A stretch of 52,984 bases of DNA from Lentisphaerota bacterium (GCA_015061745.1 SUWB01000019.1:1-52984); one strand, 5' to 3'; positions 7,497-17,128 are shown, counted from the stretch's first letter. Numbers and translations are program-made. Notes: generated by a model not told the origin, from the letters alone.

Positions 7497-7587
7497 ACAG
7501 AAGGAATATATTTTACAAAAAAACTCAAACGGCACACCTGTTTTACGGATATGACAAAGCAAAAGTGCCGTGAAAGGATTTGGGAAA

Positions 7588-7613
7588 GGGGACGGAAAAA
7601 TTTTTTCAGTCCC
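7588..7613 (-). terminator. Candidate terminator hairpin after the 1169-aa enzyme gene
   Basis: GGGGACGGAAAAA and TTTTTTCAGTCCC form a stem with one mismatch, ~30 bp beyond the stop of the minus-strand gene at 7642. The T-run is inside the stem rather than after it. Confidence 0.35.
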
Positions 7614-7641
7614 ACTTCCCTGTCATTATTTTACCGGAACT

Positions 7642-10600
7642 TTACTTTGTCACCTTGACGCTCATAACAAAATCGGCAGATTTTCCGGGAACGATCTGAG
7701 TCCGCTTGTAAACAGGTTCAAAAGTCGGACAACTCATATCCGCAGAGTCCCAAACCACAATGGATTGAGGCGTAACAGGGAAAGAGAACTCAAGAGTTCT
7801 TTTGCTCCAGGGCGCACAAAGGGTCACAGGGAGCTTTTTCGCTGTACGGGTTTGTTTGATGATGCTGAACGCCTTTTCAAGCAGGGGATCAACAGCTGAA
7901 ACCCGGATAAGTTTCTGGTCAAGATCCCGGTGGAACACTTCGCCTGAGGCAAATTTGATACTGCCTGAAGCATTGCCTTTTTTGCCCAGAATATCGGGCA
8001 TATTATGATACCTGAAGGCAAGTTCAATGGCATCGTGCAGCAGATTGGTGATCCGGGTGGTGGAAATGACTTTATCAGCAGTAAATTTGTGTGTGATTTC
8101 AAATTTCACACCGGCAAGGTCACGGTTGTCCTTGTTGTTGAGAATCCTTGACAGGCGAATTTCCACACCGTCGGCAACGGGAACGATACCCTCAAGTTTC
8201 ATTCCTGACTTGAGCTGGATAGCACTCTTGGCAGGGTACCAGATACCCGGCACAGCAAAGCCCAGTTCCCGGCGGGAAGCGACGAAAACGACATTCCCGG
8301 ACTTCCAATCGTGGATACGTCCCCCCTGAGAGGGTTCCACTTTCAAGGTATATTCAGAAGTTTTGACGGCAAGATTTTTTTCTCCGGCACTGACGGTAAC
8401 ACCGGCTTTGGAAACATTTTTCAAAGATTTGTAATCCACAACCGGAGTATCGGCAGCGGCGTAGGAAGAAACCTTTTTGTAATAAGCCTTTTCCCAGGCA
8501 ACGGCTTTTTTGATAGCAGGCAGACGCTGAGCAAGAAGCTTTTTCACATCGGCCTGAGTAAATTCAGCTTTGACCGGCTTGCCGATCTTGATGAACTGCC
8601 AGCGCAGAGCACCGCACTGCATAACAACCCCTTTGGCAAGTTCGCTTCCGGTGTAGTTGCCGTAGCCGGTGCCTGAAAGTTCCACACCGTACTTTTTGCC
8701 GGGAACGAGTCCGGAAATCTGCAGTTTGAAGAAGTGTTCCCCCTTCTGCCAGAAGTTGCCGACGCAGATCAGCCGTTCACCGCCGTATTCCCAGGACTGG
8801 AACTGGATGGGGCCCATCTTGCTCAAACCGGGAACCCGTCCCACTTCGCCTTCGGGTTCTTCCCAGGCGGGGGCGTAGTAAAGTTTCTCAGGCAGGGGAC
8901 TCAAGGGGATGAGTTTGATTCCTTTATTGTTGTTTTTGCCCTTGAAAGTAAAGTTTTCATATTTGGCAATGGTGGTATTGGTTTCGGCCATAGCCCGCCA
9001 GTGACGGTAGTCGTATCCCCGGGGGAAGTAGTAACCGAAAGCACCTTCCCAGCCTCTCACAAAGAAGCAGAGGAACTCAAAAGCCAGAGCTTCGGGTTCA
9101 GTGACCCAGTTTTCTCCCTGATGACCGTGAGGGAAAGCAATCATTCCGGGGGCTTTACGGTTTTTGAAGTTGTCAAGGATAAACTCTTTCATCATACCGG
9201 CGGCACCATAGGTGGGCAGATGAGCGGTGGGATAGTAACTGTAAGGCTGTCCGGTCTGGTGGAAAATATAGGGCCCCCAGGGTTCCAGCCAGGGCAGTTC
9301 ATTCATATAATCTTTAACGTTGTACTGCTTGCAGTAGGCATTGGCACTGTGGGTGGTGCTGCGCCAGGAAATTTCAGGGACGAATCCTGATTCCTTGCCC
9401 ACAGATTTACCGAGAGCTTCGGCATCTTTGTGCAGCGTAATGACCAGCTGTCCGTGCTGCCAGGAGCGGAACTTGAAGTATTCATCAGCATACTTACGCA
9501 GCAGTTCTTTGGGCCATACAGCCATAATTTCTTTTTTGGAAGGTTTCCCTTTGCTGTACTTGATGAATTCTTCGCGGCAATTGTTGCAGAAACATCCTTT
9601 GGAGTCAAGATAATAAGGCTCCCAGTTGGTCATAAAGATATCGGTGGAGTCTTTGTCAACGATGGCATTCTTGAGGATCTTTTCATAGACCTCTTTTTTG
9701 TAATAAGGTCCCCGCTTGTAAACTTCAACAGGGCAGATCTTGCGGGCAAAAGCCTTGCCGTCAGCCAGCATAAAGCGGGCATTTCCGGTTTTTTCAGCAG
9801 CTCCCAGACGGAAACCGTTGGAAAGATAGTAATGGGCACTGTAACGGAGCAAGCCGTACTTTTTGATCTCTTTGGCAAGAGCCTCTTTGGCTCCGTGGAT
9901 ACAGGAAAAACCGCTCTTGGCATAGAAGTCCGCAATCAGAGCAGTTCCCGGGCCGGTGTAAGTGAATTCGTGGCCCAGCATCGCTGAGGAACGGAACATC
10001 TTGGGACGGGTGCCGTGGAAGGCAGGGATCACTTTGAGTTTGAATTCGTGCTGAGTACCTTTCCAATCCCCGTCAACAATGCGGTATTTCGCCGTGTAAG
10101 TCTTTTCAGAAGCAGGATGAGTACTTATCACCATAACCGAACAGGCCTGAAGCATATACCAGTCCCGGAACGCACCGCGGCCCATACGCATCAGGTCAAT
10201 GTACCACACATTGTTTTTGCCTCCTGACACTTTGCAGACATCCCGGGCATCGACCACCCGGAATCCCGGAGGCAGGATCAGTTCAAGTTTCTGGGCTTTG
10301 CGGAAAAAGCTCCGGTCATCGGCGTGAAAGGTGAAATTCATAACCCCGGGGAGCTTTTCGCCCAGGCAGTAGGTGTTATCAAGCTGGGCATAGGGTGAAA
10401 GACGCACCTGTGCCCGGTCAGGCTTACCGGCGACAGCATCGGCAGGGAAAAGCTGCACATCATCGAAGTAGGCTTCCCCCACTCCGTACAATATCAAAGT
10501 AACAGCAATGCCCTCTGAATTGGGGGGCAGCCGCAGATCGACCGTATGCTGAGTCCATTCGGAGCGGAGCTTGAAGCTGTTTTGAACACCTTTTCCGATT

Positions 10601-11151
10601 CCCTGAAAACGTTTTTTGGCATCCAGTTTCTGCCCTCTCATCTGTATAACGAGGGCTCCGCTGTGGGGGAATGTGGGGGTATGGAGACCTTTGGCCATAA
10701 AGGAAAGGCGGTAACGCCGTTCTTTCTTTTCAGGTTTCAGGGGGACGACCTGACGGATCTTGTTGGAAATCATCGGCAGGGGCTTCATCGCCTCTCTGAG
10801 AGAATCGGGAGTCTTGATAAGGGCTGAAAATTTCCCTTTGACAGCGGTGGAGTCAGTCACCTTGCGGATGGCACATTTGCTGAATGTGGTACGGAATGTC
10901 TTGATGGCAGGAGTCAGGGAAGGCGAGTGGACATTTGCCCAACCGATCCAGTGTCCTTTTCCTCTCCAACCGGTCATATCGGTACCGGGCATTTCAAAGG
11001 AACCGTTTTTCAGCAGATTGACCGTATTTTTCAAAACTTTGGGTTTGGGATCAAACTGAGCCCAATCCACTGCGACGCCACCCGGAGAACAGGGATTACC
11101 CCAAAGAGCTCCGGCCATAAGGAGTGTCAGCAGAACATAAAACTTTTTCAT
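7642..11151 (-). CDS. Large secreted glycoside-hydrolase-like protein (1169 aa)
   Basis: An N-terminal signal peptide (MKKFYVLLTLLMAGALWG) is followed by a CBM4/9-like or galactose-binding-like jelly roll opening with L-L-K-N-G-S-F-E (residues ~40-230), a linker beta domain, and a TIM-barrel-like region from ~residue 380. The barrel has N-W-E-P-Y-Y near residue 508, a candidate acid/base glutamate, followed by a C-F-C-N-N-C cluster near 520, a pattern seen in unclassified GH42-clan-like proteins of Lentisphaerota. The C-terminal ~300 residues look like beta sandwiches. The start at 11151 is set by GAGGTG before the ATG; an upstream frame extension lacks a ribosome site. The likely role is extracellular glycan breakdown; the substrate is unknown. 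It follows the nucleotidyltransferase-kinase gene by ~120 bp. Confidence 0.65.
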   Translation of the reverse strand: MKKFYVLLTLLMAGALWGNPCSPGGVAVDWAQFDPKPKVLKNTVNLLKNGSFEMPGTDMTGWRGKGHWIGWANVHSPSLTPAIKTFRTTFSKCAIRKVTDSTAVKGKFSALIKTPDSLREAMKPLPMISNKIRQVVPLKPEKKERRYRLSFMAKGLHTPTFPHSGALVIQMRGQKLDAKKRFQGIGKGVQNSFKLRSEWTQHTVDLRLPPNSEGIAVTLILYGVGEAYFDDVQLFPADAVAGKPDRAQVRLSPYAQLDNTYCLGEKLPGVMNFTFHADDRSFFRKAQKLELILPPGFRVVDARDVCKVSGGKNNVWYIDLMRMGRGAFRDWYMLQACSVMVISTHPASEKTYTAKYRIVDGDWKGTQHEFKLKVIPAFHGTRPKMFRSSAMLGHEFTYTGPGTALIADFYAKSGFSCIHGAKEALAKEIKKYGLLRYSAHYYLSNGFRLGAAEKTGNARFMLADGKAFARKICPVEVYKRGPYYKKEVYEKILKNAIVDKDSTDIFMTNWEPYYLDSKGCFCNNCREEFIKYSKGKPSKKEIMAVWPKELLRKYADEYFKFRSWQHGQLVITLHKDAEALGKSVGKESGFVPEISWRSTTHSANAYCKQYNVKDYMNELPWLEPWGPYIFHQTGQPYSYYPTAHLPTYGAAGMMKEFILDNFKNRKAPGMIAFPHGHQGENWVTEPEALAFEFLCFFVRGWEGAFGYYFPRGYDYRHWRAMAETNTTIAKYENFTFKGKNNNKGIKLIPLSPLPEKLYYAPAWEEPEGEVGRVPGLSKMGPIQFQSWEYGGERLICVGNFWQKGEHFFKLQISGLVPGKKYGVELSGTGYGNYTGSELAKGVVMQCGALRWQFIKIGKPVKAEFTQADVKKLLAQRLPAIKKAVAWEKAYYKKVSSYAAADTPVVDYKSLKNVSKAGVTVSAGEKNLAVKTSEYTLKVEPSQGGRIHDWKSGNVVFVASRRELGFAVPGIWYPAKSAIQLKSGMKLEGIVPVADGVEIRLSRILNNKDNRDLAGVKFEITHKFTADKVISTTRITNLLHDAIELAFRYHNMPDILGKKGNASGSIKFASGEVFHRDLDQKLIRVSAVDPLLEKAFSIIKQTRTAKKLPVTLCAPWSKRTLEFSFPVTPQSIVVWDSADMSCPTFEPVYKRTQIVPGKSADFVMSVKVTK

Positions 11152-11274
11152 ATTTTCACCTCTTTTATTTTTCAATGGATTTATCTCCAAAAACACTTCT
11201 TCATTGAAATGCAGATACACTTCCTGTTGAGATCGGAGTTCCAGTGATTTTACGGAGCGTCCGACTCTGAAAAT

Positions 11275-12408
11275 TCAGCTGCGGGGAACGACTTTGATCG
11301 TATTGGGCAAACTGTTCTCAGAAATCAGGATCAGATATCCGCCGCCGCCGCAGCCTGAAATTTTCCAACCGCAGACCTGATTTTTGTATTCCTCAATGGT
11401 CTGTGTCATTTCCTCAGTAAGCATAGCAGGGAACATTTCAAGCTGGGCTTCAAAACTTTCCCGTGCAGCAGCTCCCCAGGCTTTGACGTCCCGTTTACAG
11501 ATCGCCTGCCAGCACTTTTCTGAAGCAGCTGCAAGTTTTGCGGCACTGGCGGCATTGATATGGGTATCCTTTTTTACATCATACCCGGGCCGCCGGGGCG
11601 GCAAAGCGGCAAGATAGATATGCTTCTGCACAAATTCCAACGTTTCCTGATCGTTCTTTGACTCAACGCTTACAGGCCAGAAGCCATTGTCATAGTTGAG
11701 TTTATTAAGCCCGGGCAGGACAATGCCCAATTGATCTTGAGAACCACTGATATCGACTGTTCCCGGAGGATTTTCAACACAGAAAAGCAGCTTTGCCAAT
11801 TCCATTTTATCCCCGGCAGGGATCTGGGTCTGCCACATTTCGATGGCTTTCTTTCTTGAACTGGTCGCCATTCCGCTTTTGTCATTGAATTCCATATTCG
11901 GTTCAAGAGACATAACGATAACGGCTCCCGGCACAAGAGAGTTGACGGCGGGCTGATCCAGCCAGCCGCCGCAAAGTTCGAGACGGTAGGGGATACGGCA
12001 CTCCTGACGCAAAGCGGTGGTGGAACGGGCGGGAAGTCCCTTTTCGGGGATCCTTTCACTGACCACCAGTTTGATCCCCAGTTTTTCACAAAACTCTTTT
12101 TTTGCGGCGGTATATCCGTCGGTATTGACAAAGAAAAAGTCGGGTTTCAGTTGAGTCACCTCTTTTTCAAAGTCCATAATGCCGCTGCCTGAATTGATCC
12201 AGGCCTCTTTAACGCAGCGCAGGGCTTTGACCATATAAAGACGTTCAGCGTTGCCGTTGATCGTCTTGCGGCCTTTGAGTTTGAAAATGGTCTCATCGGA
12301 CCCCAAGCCCACATAGAGATCCCCCAGACGGGCGGCTTCTTCAAGAAAAGCCACGTGACCGCTGTGGAGCATATCGTAACAGCCTGAAACAAAAACTTTT
12401 TTTGGCAT
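11275..12408 (-). CDS. Nucleotidyltransferase-GHMP kinase fusion, sugar activation
   Basis: Residues 1-~125 are a cytidylyltransferase-like domain: G-C-Y-D-M-L-H-S-G-H (the HxGH nucleotide motif near residue 18) and G-L-G-S-D-E. Residues ~135-377 resemble a GHMP kinase: R-L-E-L-C-G-G-W-L-D-Q replaces the substrate motif, G-M-A-T-S-S the ATP loop, and S-G-C-G-G-G-G the last motif. Such fusions phosphorylate a sugar and then attach a nucleotide, like Fkp but with a tagD/rfaE-type transferase. It is cytoplasmic and could salvage a sugar released by the adjacent secreted enzymes. The ribosome site is weak (AGGAAA about 12 bases upstream). The usual G-L-G-S-S-S loop is altered, so kinase activity is not certain. 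Confidence 0.65.
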   Translation of the reverse strand: MPKKVFVSGCYDMLHSGHVAFLEEAARLGDLYVGLGSDETIFKLKGRKTINGNAERLYMVKALRCVKEAWINSGSGIMDFEKEVTQLKPDFFFVNTDGYTAAKKEFCEKLGIKLVVSERIPEKGLPARSTTALRQECRIPYRLELCGGWLDQPAVNSLVPGAVIVMSLEPNMEFNDKSGMATSSRKKAIEMWQTQIPAGDKMELAKLLFCVENPPGTVDISGSQDQLGIVLPGLNKLNYDNGFWPVSVESKNDQETLEFVQKHIYLAALPPRRPGYDVKKDTHINAASAAKLAAASEKCWQAICKRDVKAWGAAARESFEAQLEMFPAMLTEEMTQTIEEYKNQVCGWKISGCGGGGYLILISENSLPNTIKVVPRS

Positions 12409-12446
12409 ATTTAAAAATTTCCTGAAATTCTTTAAAGACTTTCTAA

Positions 12447-12475
12447 AATATACCCCCGGAACCCCCTTTTGTCAA
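12447..12475 (-). promoter_or_regulatory. Consensus-like promoter of the nucleotidyltransferase-kinase gene
   Basis: On the minus strand TTGACA (12470-12475) and TATATT (12447-12452) are exactly 17 bp apart. The ATG lies ~40 bp downstream. This is close to the sigma70 consensus and separates this transcription unit from the 12512-17006 genes. Confidence 0.7.
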
Positions 12476-12511
12476 GAACTCTGCCAAAAGAATTTCCTGC
12501 GTCCTCAAAGC

Positions 12512-15500
12512 TCAGCGGGCACTCTGCCATTTCTCAAATGCTCCCGGACCTGCAAAACCTTTGAGGAAAAGGCGGAAACTGAACTCTGTTCCCGGAGGAA
12601 TCGTAAAGGGGGCGTTACCATTGTCTTCGCCGATTTTTTTCAGCAGCAGGGAACGGACAGGCTCCAGCGTGTAAATATGTCCTTTGCTCCTGGCCCTGTC
12701 ATCAAACCAGCTGTAAATATGGGTAACAACCCTTTTATCCCCTGTCAGCAGAAATCCGCCGCCGGCTTTACGGTCAAAAGCACCGGTAAGAGGTTCTTTC
12801 AAAGGAAAGAGAGCACTGAAAAATCCGGGTTTCCCCACATTCATCTCTGTTTTAGGCACTTTGTTCACAGCAGGGATACGGATCTGATCCCAGGCGGCAC
12901 CGTCGGCACCGATACCGGGAAGCATACGCAGCCGCCAGGGGAGCTGGAAACTTTCGGGATCATCGGATTGCAGATCCCGGGGAGCGGTGTTGGTAATGGT
13001 GTAATCAAACTGCACTTCAGAACTGTTCCGGGTCAGCGTTGCGGCACGGCGGATCCGGAAAGGCGTTCCGGGGATCAGGGCTGAAAAGGCGATGACCGCT
13101 TTATCGTTACTCTGTTCGATCAGTTCAAGATCCCAGTCAACCGCTGAAACCGGCCAGCGGTGATTGCCGCCGGAAGAATCTTCCATACCACCGTATTCAG
13201 GCATCCTCACATTTATATCAGCGGGGATCGCTTTGGCGGCACGGTCACGGGGGGGCAGCGGACGCACCCACTTGGCTAAGGCGAAGTTTTCCACGTTCCG
13301 GACTTTGAAAGCGATCAAACGGCCGCCGGTTTCAAGAAACCTGGCCTGAATGATACCGTTGTCAAGCTGCACACCGAAGTGGTCATTCTGCACAAAAGGC
13401 AGGATCTTAACGGCACTTTTCTGCGGGAACAAAGCAGCTTCACGGGAAAGAGCAAGATAGTATCCGGCCCGTTCAGGAAGTTTCCAGGCGATGCACTTTT
13501 CTGCTTGCAAAAGAAGTGCTTTGCTCAAGGGGGATGTGAATTTTTTTGCAGCGGCGAGACCGGATTTCAAACGGGCCTCTTTGATTGCAAGGATCCTGCG
13601 TGAAACGGCATTGCGCAAATCAGAGGTGTACACAGAATTTTTGCACTTTTTCAAAAGAGCTTTATCGGCGGGAGAGGTGCCGATTTTTTCAAGTTCATTC
13701 AGCAAAGGATCAGGCAGAAGTGTATACTGTCTGAAAATTTGCTTTTTCTTTCCATTATATTCAAAGGTGAAGTTGACCTTATTTTCTCCCAGCCGGGGCA
13801 GTACATACTTGAAACGGTATACCTTATCTTTGGAAAAAGCTGCCTTTTTGCCCCCGGGCAGTGTGACAACACAGTTTTGGGGAGCGTAGATGGTAAAGTA
13901 AACTTCAGGCAGGATCAATTGGGTGTTTTCAACGGGATTTGATGTTACAAGCACCACGGGGGATTGGGCAAAAGTTTCAATTTCATCCTCAAGCCGGTTG
14001 CGGACAGCGGAGATCTTGTCAGGATCGTTAAGCCACTTAAAGGGAGCTTCGGGGATCACCTCTTTGATGATTTCCAGAACTCTTTTGCGGCCGAAACCGG
14101 GGAAGTAACGGTCAACAGAATGTTCCAGAAGTTTCAGACAGTCGAAATCTTCAAGGGCATCCCCCCGGTGCCGGAGACGCAGTGAAGCAGCGGTCTTTTC
14201 ACCTTTCTGATAAGGAGGATAGAGCAGCGTAACGCCGCCGCAGCCGTAAGTCAGTTCCATATCTGTCCAGGGGTTGGCGGGATTCTTGAGAGAACCGGTG
14301 TCATTGCTGTGCCAGACAAGAGCTCCCATACCGTGTACGGTGTACCCCAGCCAGGGGAAAAGACGGTTGATGTGATAGGTATTTTTATCCAGAGGGGCGT
14401 TCCAGTTGTAGTACCAGATCTCTTTTCCGGCCAGGAGTTTTGTTGCTTCCTCCTCGCTCCAGGTATAACCGGGAGCAAGAGGCATACAGAAAGCAAAGAC
14501 CTCTTTGGTGTATTTGCGTCCATATCCGCCTGTGAGGTAGATCTTGCAGTCAGGAGCATATTTGTTGACGGCGGCAAAAAGTTTTTTCACATCGGCTGTC
14601 AGATGTTCCGGGGGTTCGTCATACAAATAGGCATAACCGGTAACACCGGGATACTTTGTTTTCAATCTGTCGCAGTAGAGTTTGGCAGTTTCTCCCAGAT
14701 AACGCAATCCCTTTTCACTCAAAAGCGGCACTCCCAGATAGTGAGGTTCCTTGAGCCCTTTGGCAAGGAACCACCCCTTATTGGCACCAAATGTCGGCAG
14801 AGCAAGACGTACCCGGTCAAAGCCGTGCTTGATCATACGCTGCATTGCGTGATCAAACTGAGTCCAGTCGCTCACGACCACCTTGTCGTCGACAACCTTG
14901 ACGTGCAGCCGGGCTCCCACTTCGAGGCCGCCCTGAGGGTTGAAACGTTCTCTGCTGCAGTGTTCAAGAAGTTCATTGACAATGATACTGCGGGGACGGG
15001 GGTCAAATTTCCGAAATCCGTTATGGGCACGGACAGGCATATAAGTTTTCAGGAACGGAGCTGCGGGCAGGGCAAAGTTGCGGACGGTCACTTCACAGGG
15101 GATGCGGCAAATAAGTTTACCGTCGGCTTTAAGTTTCAGAGCACCTTTAAGGACTCCGGCAGGAGCGGTACGCGGAATGGCAGCTTCGATGTAGAAGCAG
15201 CTGTTTTTCCCGGGAATAGCGGCCGTATAAGAACGCTCAAGCAGGGGGTCGGAGTGCAGTCCTTTCATCGCCGGATTGTCAGGATTTTTCATATTGATAA
15301 ATTCGAGAACATTAACCGAAAAGAGACCTTTTCTATTGGCGGGTTCTTCAAATTCGACTTCAAGACGCTTATATTTTTTAAGGGGGGCGAGAGCCACAAT
15401 CACGGCACTCCGGGAGCCTTTGGGTCCCTTGAAACGCAAAACTGATTCTTTTTTCTGTACAGCAGGAACGCCATTGCTGCGGACGACCCGGTCGGCAGGA

Positions 15501-16093
15501 ACGGCAAAAACAGTTCCGAAATCACCCTGAGCGAAAACATCAGCCTTTTCAGTTTTTCCAGCTTTCTGTTCAAAGGGAGCAAGTTCCACATTGTCCACAT
15601 AGACTCTCATTCTGCCGCGGAACCAAATCGTTGCCTGAATGGTGCGGCAGTCAGGTCTGGGATAGATCACACTTTCACAGCTCAGCCAGAGACCGTTTTG
15701 AATGGGAGTACCGAAAAAGTGCAAAGGTTTGGTAAATTTTCCTTTCTCATTGATCTGGCCGATACGGCCGCTGATGCCGACTTTTCCGGTGCTTTCAGCA
15801 ATAAAATAATGAAATTTCAGTTTGACGCCTCCGGGCTGAAGGGGACGGGGGATCCGGACATTGAAGTGGAACGTTCCGTCAGGATTTTCATTATTGAGTT
15901 CAAGAGAATACTTGCCGCTCTGAGCCTTGAGAGCGGAACGTTCCATTTTCATACCCTTGGCGTGAGGGGTATGTTTGTGTTTGACGTAAGTGTAAACGCT
16001 GTAAGATTTATCAGGTTTTTCAAAATCCCAACTTGCGGCGTTTGCGATACTGGCGGCGGCCAGAACAACAGTCAGTAAAAAATGTTTTATCAT
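12512..16093 (-). CDS. Large secreted DUF4091-type glycosidase-like protein (1193 aa)
   Basis: A signal peptide (MIKHFLLTVVLAAASIANA) precedes a carbohydrate-binding-like domain (W-D-F-E...S-G-K-Y-S-L-E-L). The centre is a TIM-barrel-like region with Y-L-Y-D-E-P near residue 492, a candidate catalytic site, and ends with R-H-R-G-D-A-L-E-D-F-D-C-L near residue 646, the hallmark of the DUF4091 C-terminal domain in glycosidases. The last ~400 residues are predicted beta-rich, with phrases like those of galactose-mutarotase-like lids. It is probably exported to act on a glycan. It starts 22 bp after the stop of the prepilin gene at 16116, so the two share a transcript. The function is inferred from the domain family only. 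Confidence 0.7.
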   Translation of the reverse strand: MIKHFLLTVVLAAASIANAASWDFEKPDKSYSVYTYVKHKHTPHAKGMKMERSALKAQSGKYSLELNNENPDGTFHFNVRIPRPLQPGGVKLKFHYFIAESTGKVGISGRIGQINEKGKFTKPLHFFGTPIQNGLWLSCESVIYPRPDCRTIQATIWFRGRMRVYVDNVELAPFEQKAGKTEKADVFAQGDFGTVFAVPADRVVRSNGVPAVQKKESVLRFKGPKGSRSAVIVALAPLKKYKRLEVEFEEPANRKGLFSVNVLEFINMKNPDNPAMKGLHSDPLLERSYTAAIPGKNSCFYIEAAIPRTAPAGVLKGALKLKADGKLICRIPCEVTVRNFALPAAPFLKTYMPVRAHNGFRKFDPRPRSIIVNELLEHCSRERFNPQGGLEVGARLHVKVVDDKVVVSDWTQFDHAMQRMIKHGFDRVRLALPTFGANKGWFLAKGLKEPHYLGVPLLSEKGLRYLGETAKLYCDRLKTKYPGVTGYAYLYDEPPEHLTADVKKLFAAVNKYAPDCKIYLTGGYGRKYTKEVFAFCMPLAPGYTWSEEEATKLLAGKEIWYYNWNAPLDKNTYHINRLFPWLGYTVHGMGALVWHSNDTGSLKNPANPWTDMELTYGCGGVTLLYPPYQKGEKTAASLRLRHRGDALEDFDCLKLLEHSVDRYFPGFGRKRVLEIIKEVIPEAPFKWLNDPDKISAVRNRLEDEIETFAQSPVVLVTSNPVENTQLILPEVYFTIYAPQNCVVTLPGGKKAAFSKDKVYRFKYVLPRLGENKVNFTFEYNGKKKQIFRQYTLLPDPLLNELEKIGTSPADKALLKKCKNSVYTSDLRNAVSRRILAIKEARLKSGLAAAKKFTSPLSKALLLQAEKCIAWKLPERAGYYLALSREAALFPQKSAVKILPFVQNDHFGVQLDNGIIQARFLETGGRLIAFKVRNVENFALAKWVRPLPPRDRAAKAIPADINVRMPEYGGMEDSSGGNHRWPVSAVDWDLELIEQSNDKAVIAFSALIPGTPFRIRRAATLTRNSSEVQFDYTITNTAPRDLQSDDPESFQLPWRLRMLPGIGADGAAWDQIRIPAVNKVPKTEMNVGKPGFFSALFPLKEPLTGAFDRKAGGGFLLTGDKRVVTHIYSWFDDRARSKGHIYTLEPVRSLLLKKIGEDNGNAPFTIPPGTEFSFRLFLKGFAGPGAFEKWQSAR

Positions 16094-16115
16094 TATTCAA
16101 AAAATCCTTATCTGA

Positions 16116-17006
16116 TTATTTGTAGTAGTTATAGATATAGGTTGTCCGAAGATCAAAAAGTCTCTGTTTGTACATCTTGTCGGAATGTCCGTCCAGCCAG
16201 GCGAGCATCTGATCTCTGCCGCCTGAGTGTTTGGAAATATAAGCAGCATACAAACTGATATTCATACGGGGAGCCATATCGCTTTCAGTACAGAACCCCT
16301 TGGCAGAAGGCTTGCGTACCTGACTGATCTTGCCATTTTTCCGGGATCCGGATTGAAAAGCTCCTTCAGCAATAGACCAGGGGACAGAAAAGGAGCTCTG
16401 CAATTCTTTTTTTGCGGCATCCACATCCATAGGGCAGTAAAACACTTTGGGGACGGGCGGTTTATTGCCGGTATCGCTTGAACGGATTGCCCCGAGATAG
16501 GTACCGATCCGGACATACCAGGCAGGATTTCCAACTCCGGCGTAACCGTTATAGGTACAATCTTTCAGATAGCCGAACGGAAGAAAATCATTGAACTCCA
16601 TACAATACTGCTGTACAGCTCCGCCGATCTGCTTGAGATTGGAAAGACAAGTACTCTCTTTTGCCTTGTCCCGGGCCTGCTGCAAAGCCGGCAGAAGCAT
16701 AGAAGCAAGAATAGCGATGATGGCAATTACAACAAGAAGTTCTATCAAGGTGAAAGGAGCCGGGGAAGGAAGGGAACCCTTTTTGAAAAAAGGTTCTCCC
16801 TTCCTTCCCCGGACCCCATCCATCCTTGCCAAAAACTTTTGTTGGATTGCCGTTTTTGCATTTGCAAAACCGGCAATCCCGCATTGGGCAGAATTGCAAT
16901 GACAAATATTAAGGAAAGAGGCAAATTTTCGCAAAACATAAACACATATTTGACAAGTTTTGCTTACAAGAAGCTCTATCAAGGTGAAATATTGATATTT
17001 TTTCAT
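16116..17006 (-). CDS. Prepilin-like protein carrying a full 234-bp insertion (two prepilin motifs)
   Basis: The protein begins MKKYQY then FTLIELLV; the sequence should run on into the helix but instead passes into S-K-T-C-Q-I-C for 70 residues and returns to [23 protein letters not shown]. The second motif has the hydrophobic helix, then Q-Q-A-R-D-K-A. The C-terminal signature is [14 protein letters not shown], with 11 rather than 9 residues between H and DG. ATG 17006 is chosen because it gives the short leader seen in uninterrupted paralogues; the frame stays open to 17072. Length is 296 aa. The giant DUF4091 enzyme gene follows by 22 bp. If the first motif is processed, the product would lack its assembly helix, so the insertion may alter export. 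Confidence 0.75.
   Translation of the reverse strand: MKKYQYFTLIELLVSKTCQICVYVLRKFASFLNICHCNSAQCGIAGFANAKTAIQQKFLARMDGVRGRKGEPFFKKGSLPSPAPFTLIELLVVIAIIAILASMLLPALQQARDKAKESTCLSNLKQIGGAVQQYCMEFNDFLPFGYLKDCTYNGYAGVGNPAWYVRIGTYLGAIRSSDTGNKPPVPKVFYCPMDVDAAKKELQSSFSVPWSIAEGAFQSGSRKNGKISQVRKPSAKGFCTESDMAPRMNISLYAAYISKHSGGRDQMLAWLDGHSDKMYKQRLFDLRTTYIYNYYK
16755..16988 (-). repeat. 234-bp palindromic element (S-unit), copy B
   Basis: It lies between F codons at 16752-16754 and 16986-16988. It has a long imperfect hairpin at 16760-16812 with perfect 16-base outer arms (CCGGGGAAGGAAGGGA and its complement) and a second hairpin at 16844-16879 (arms GGATTGCCG/CGGCAATCC). It is about 90% identical by eye to copy C. 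It contains no stop codon in the prepilin frame. Confidence 0.9.
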
Positions 17007-17057
17007 TTTCACAACACTCAATTTCCCTGTTTTTACAGATTTTATCCGAATTGTAAT

Positions 17058-17086
17058 AATATAACCTGTCATTTCAAAAAATACAA
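17058..17086 (-). promoter_or_regulatory. Candidate promoter of the 16116 prepilin / DUF4091 unit
   Basis: On the minus strand TTGTAT (17081-17086) and TATATT (17058-17063) are 17 bp apart, about 50 bp upstream of the chosen start at 17006. It runs divergently from the aminotransferase promoter. Confidence 0.5.
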
Positions 17087-17128
17087 ATGCTTTTTATCGT
17101 ATACAGTTTCTTTATCGGGACAAAGCAG

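Noticed and set aside
14309..15445. Long + strand frame opposite the DUF4091 gene
   Set aside because: Antisense shadow of the 12512-16093 gene; no start signal and no recognisable domain.
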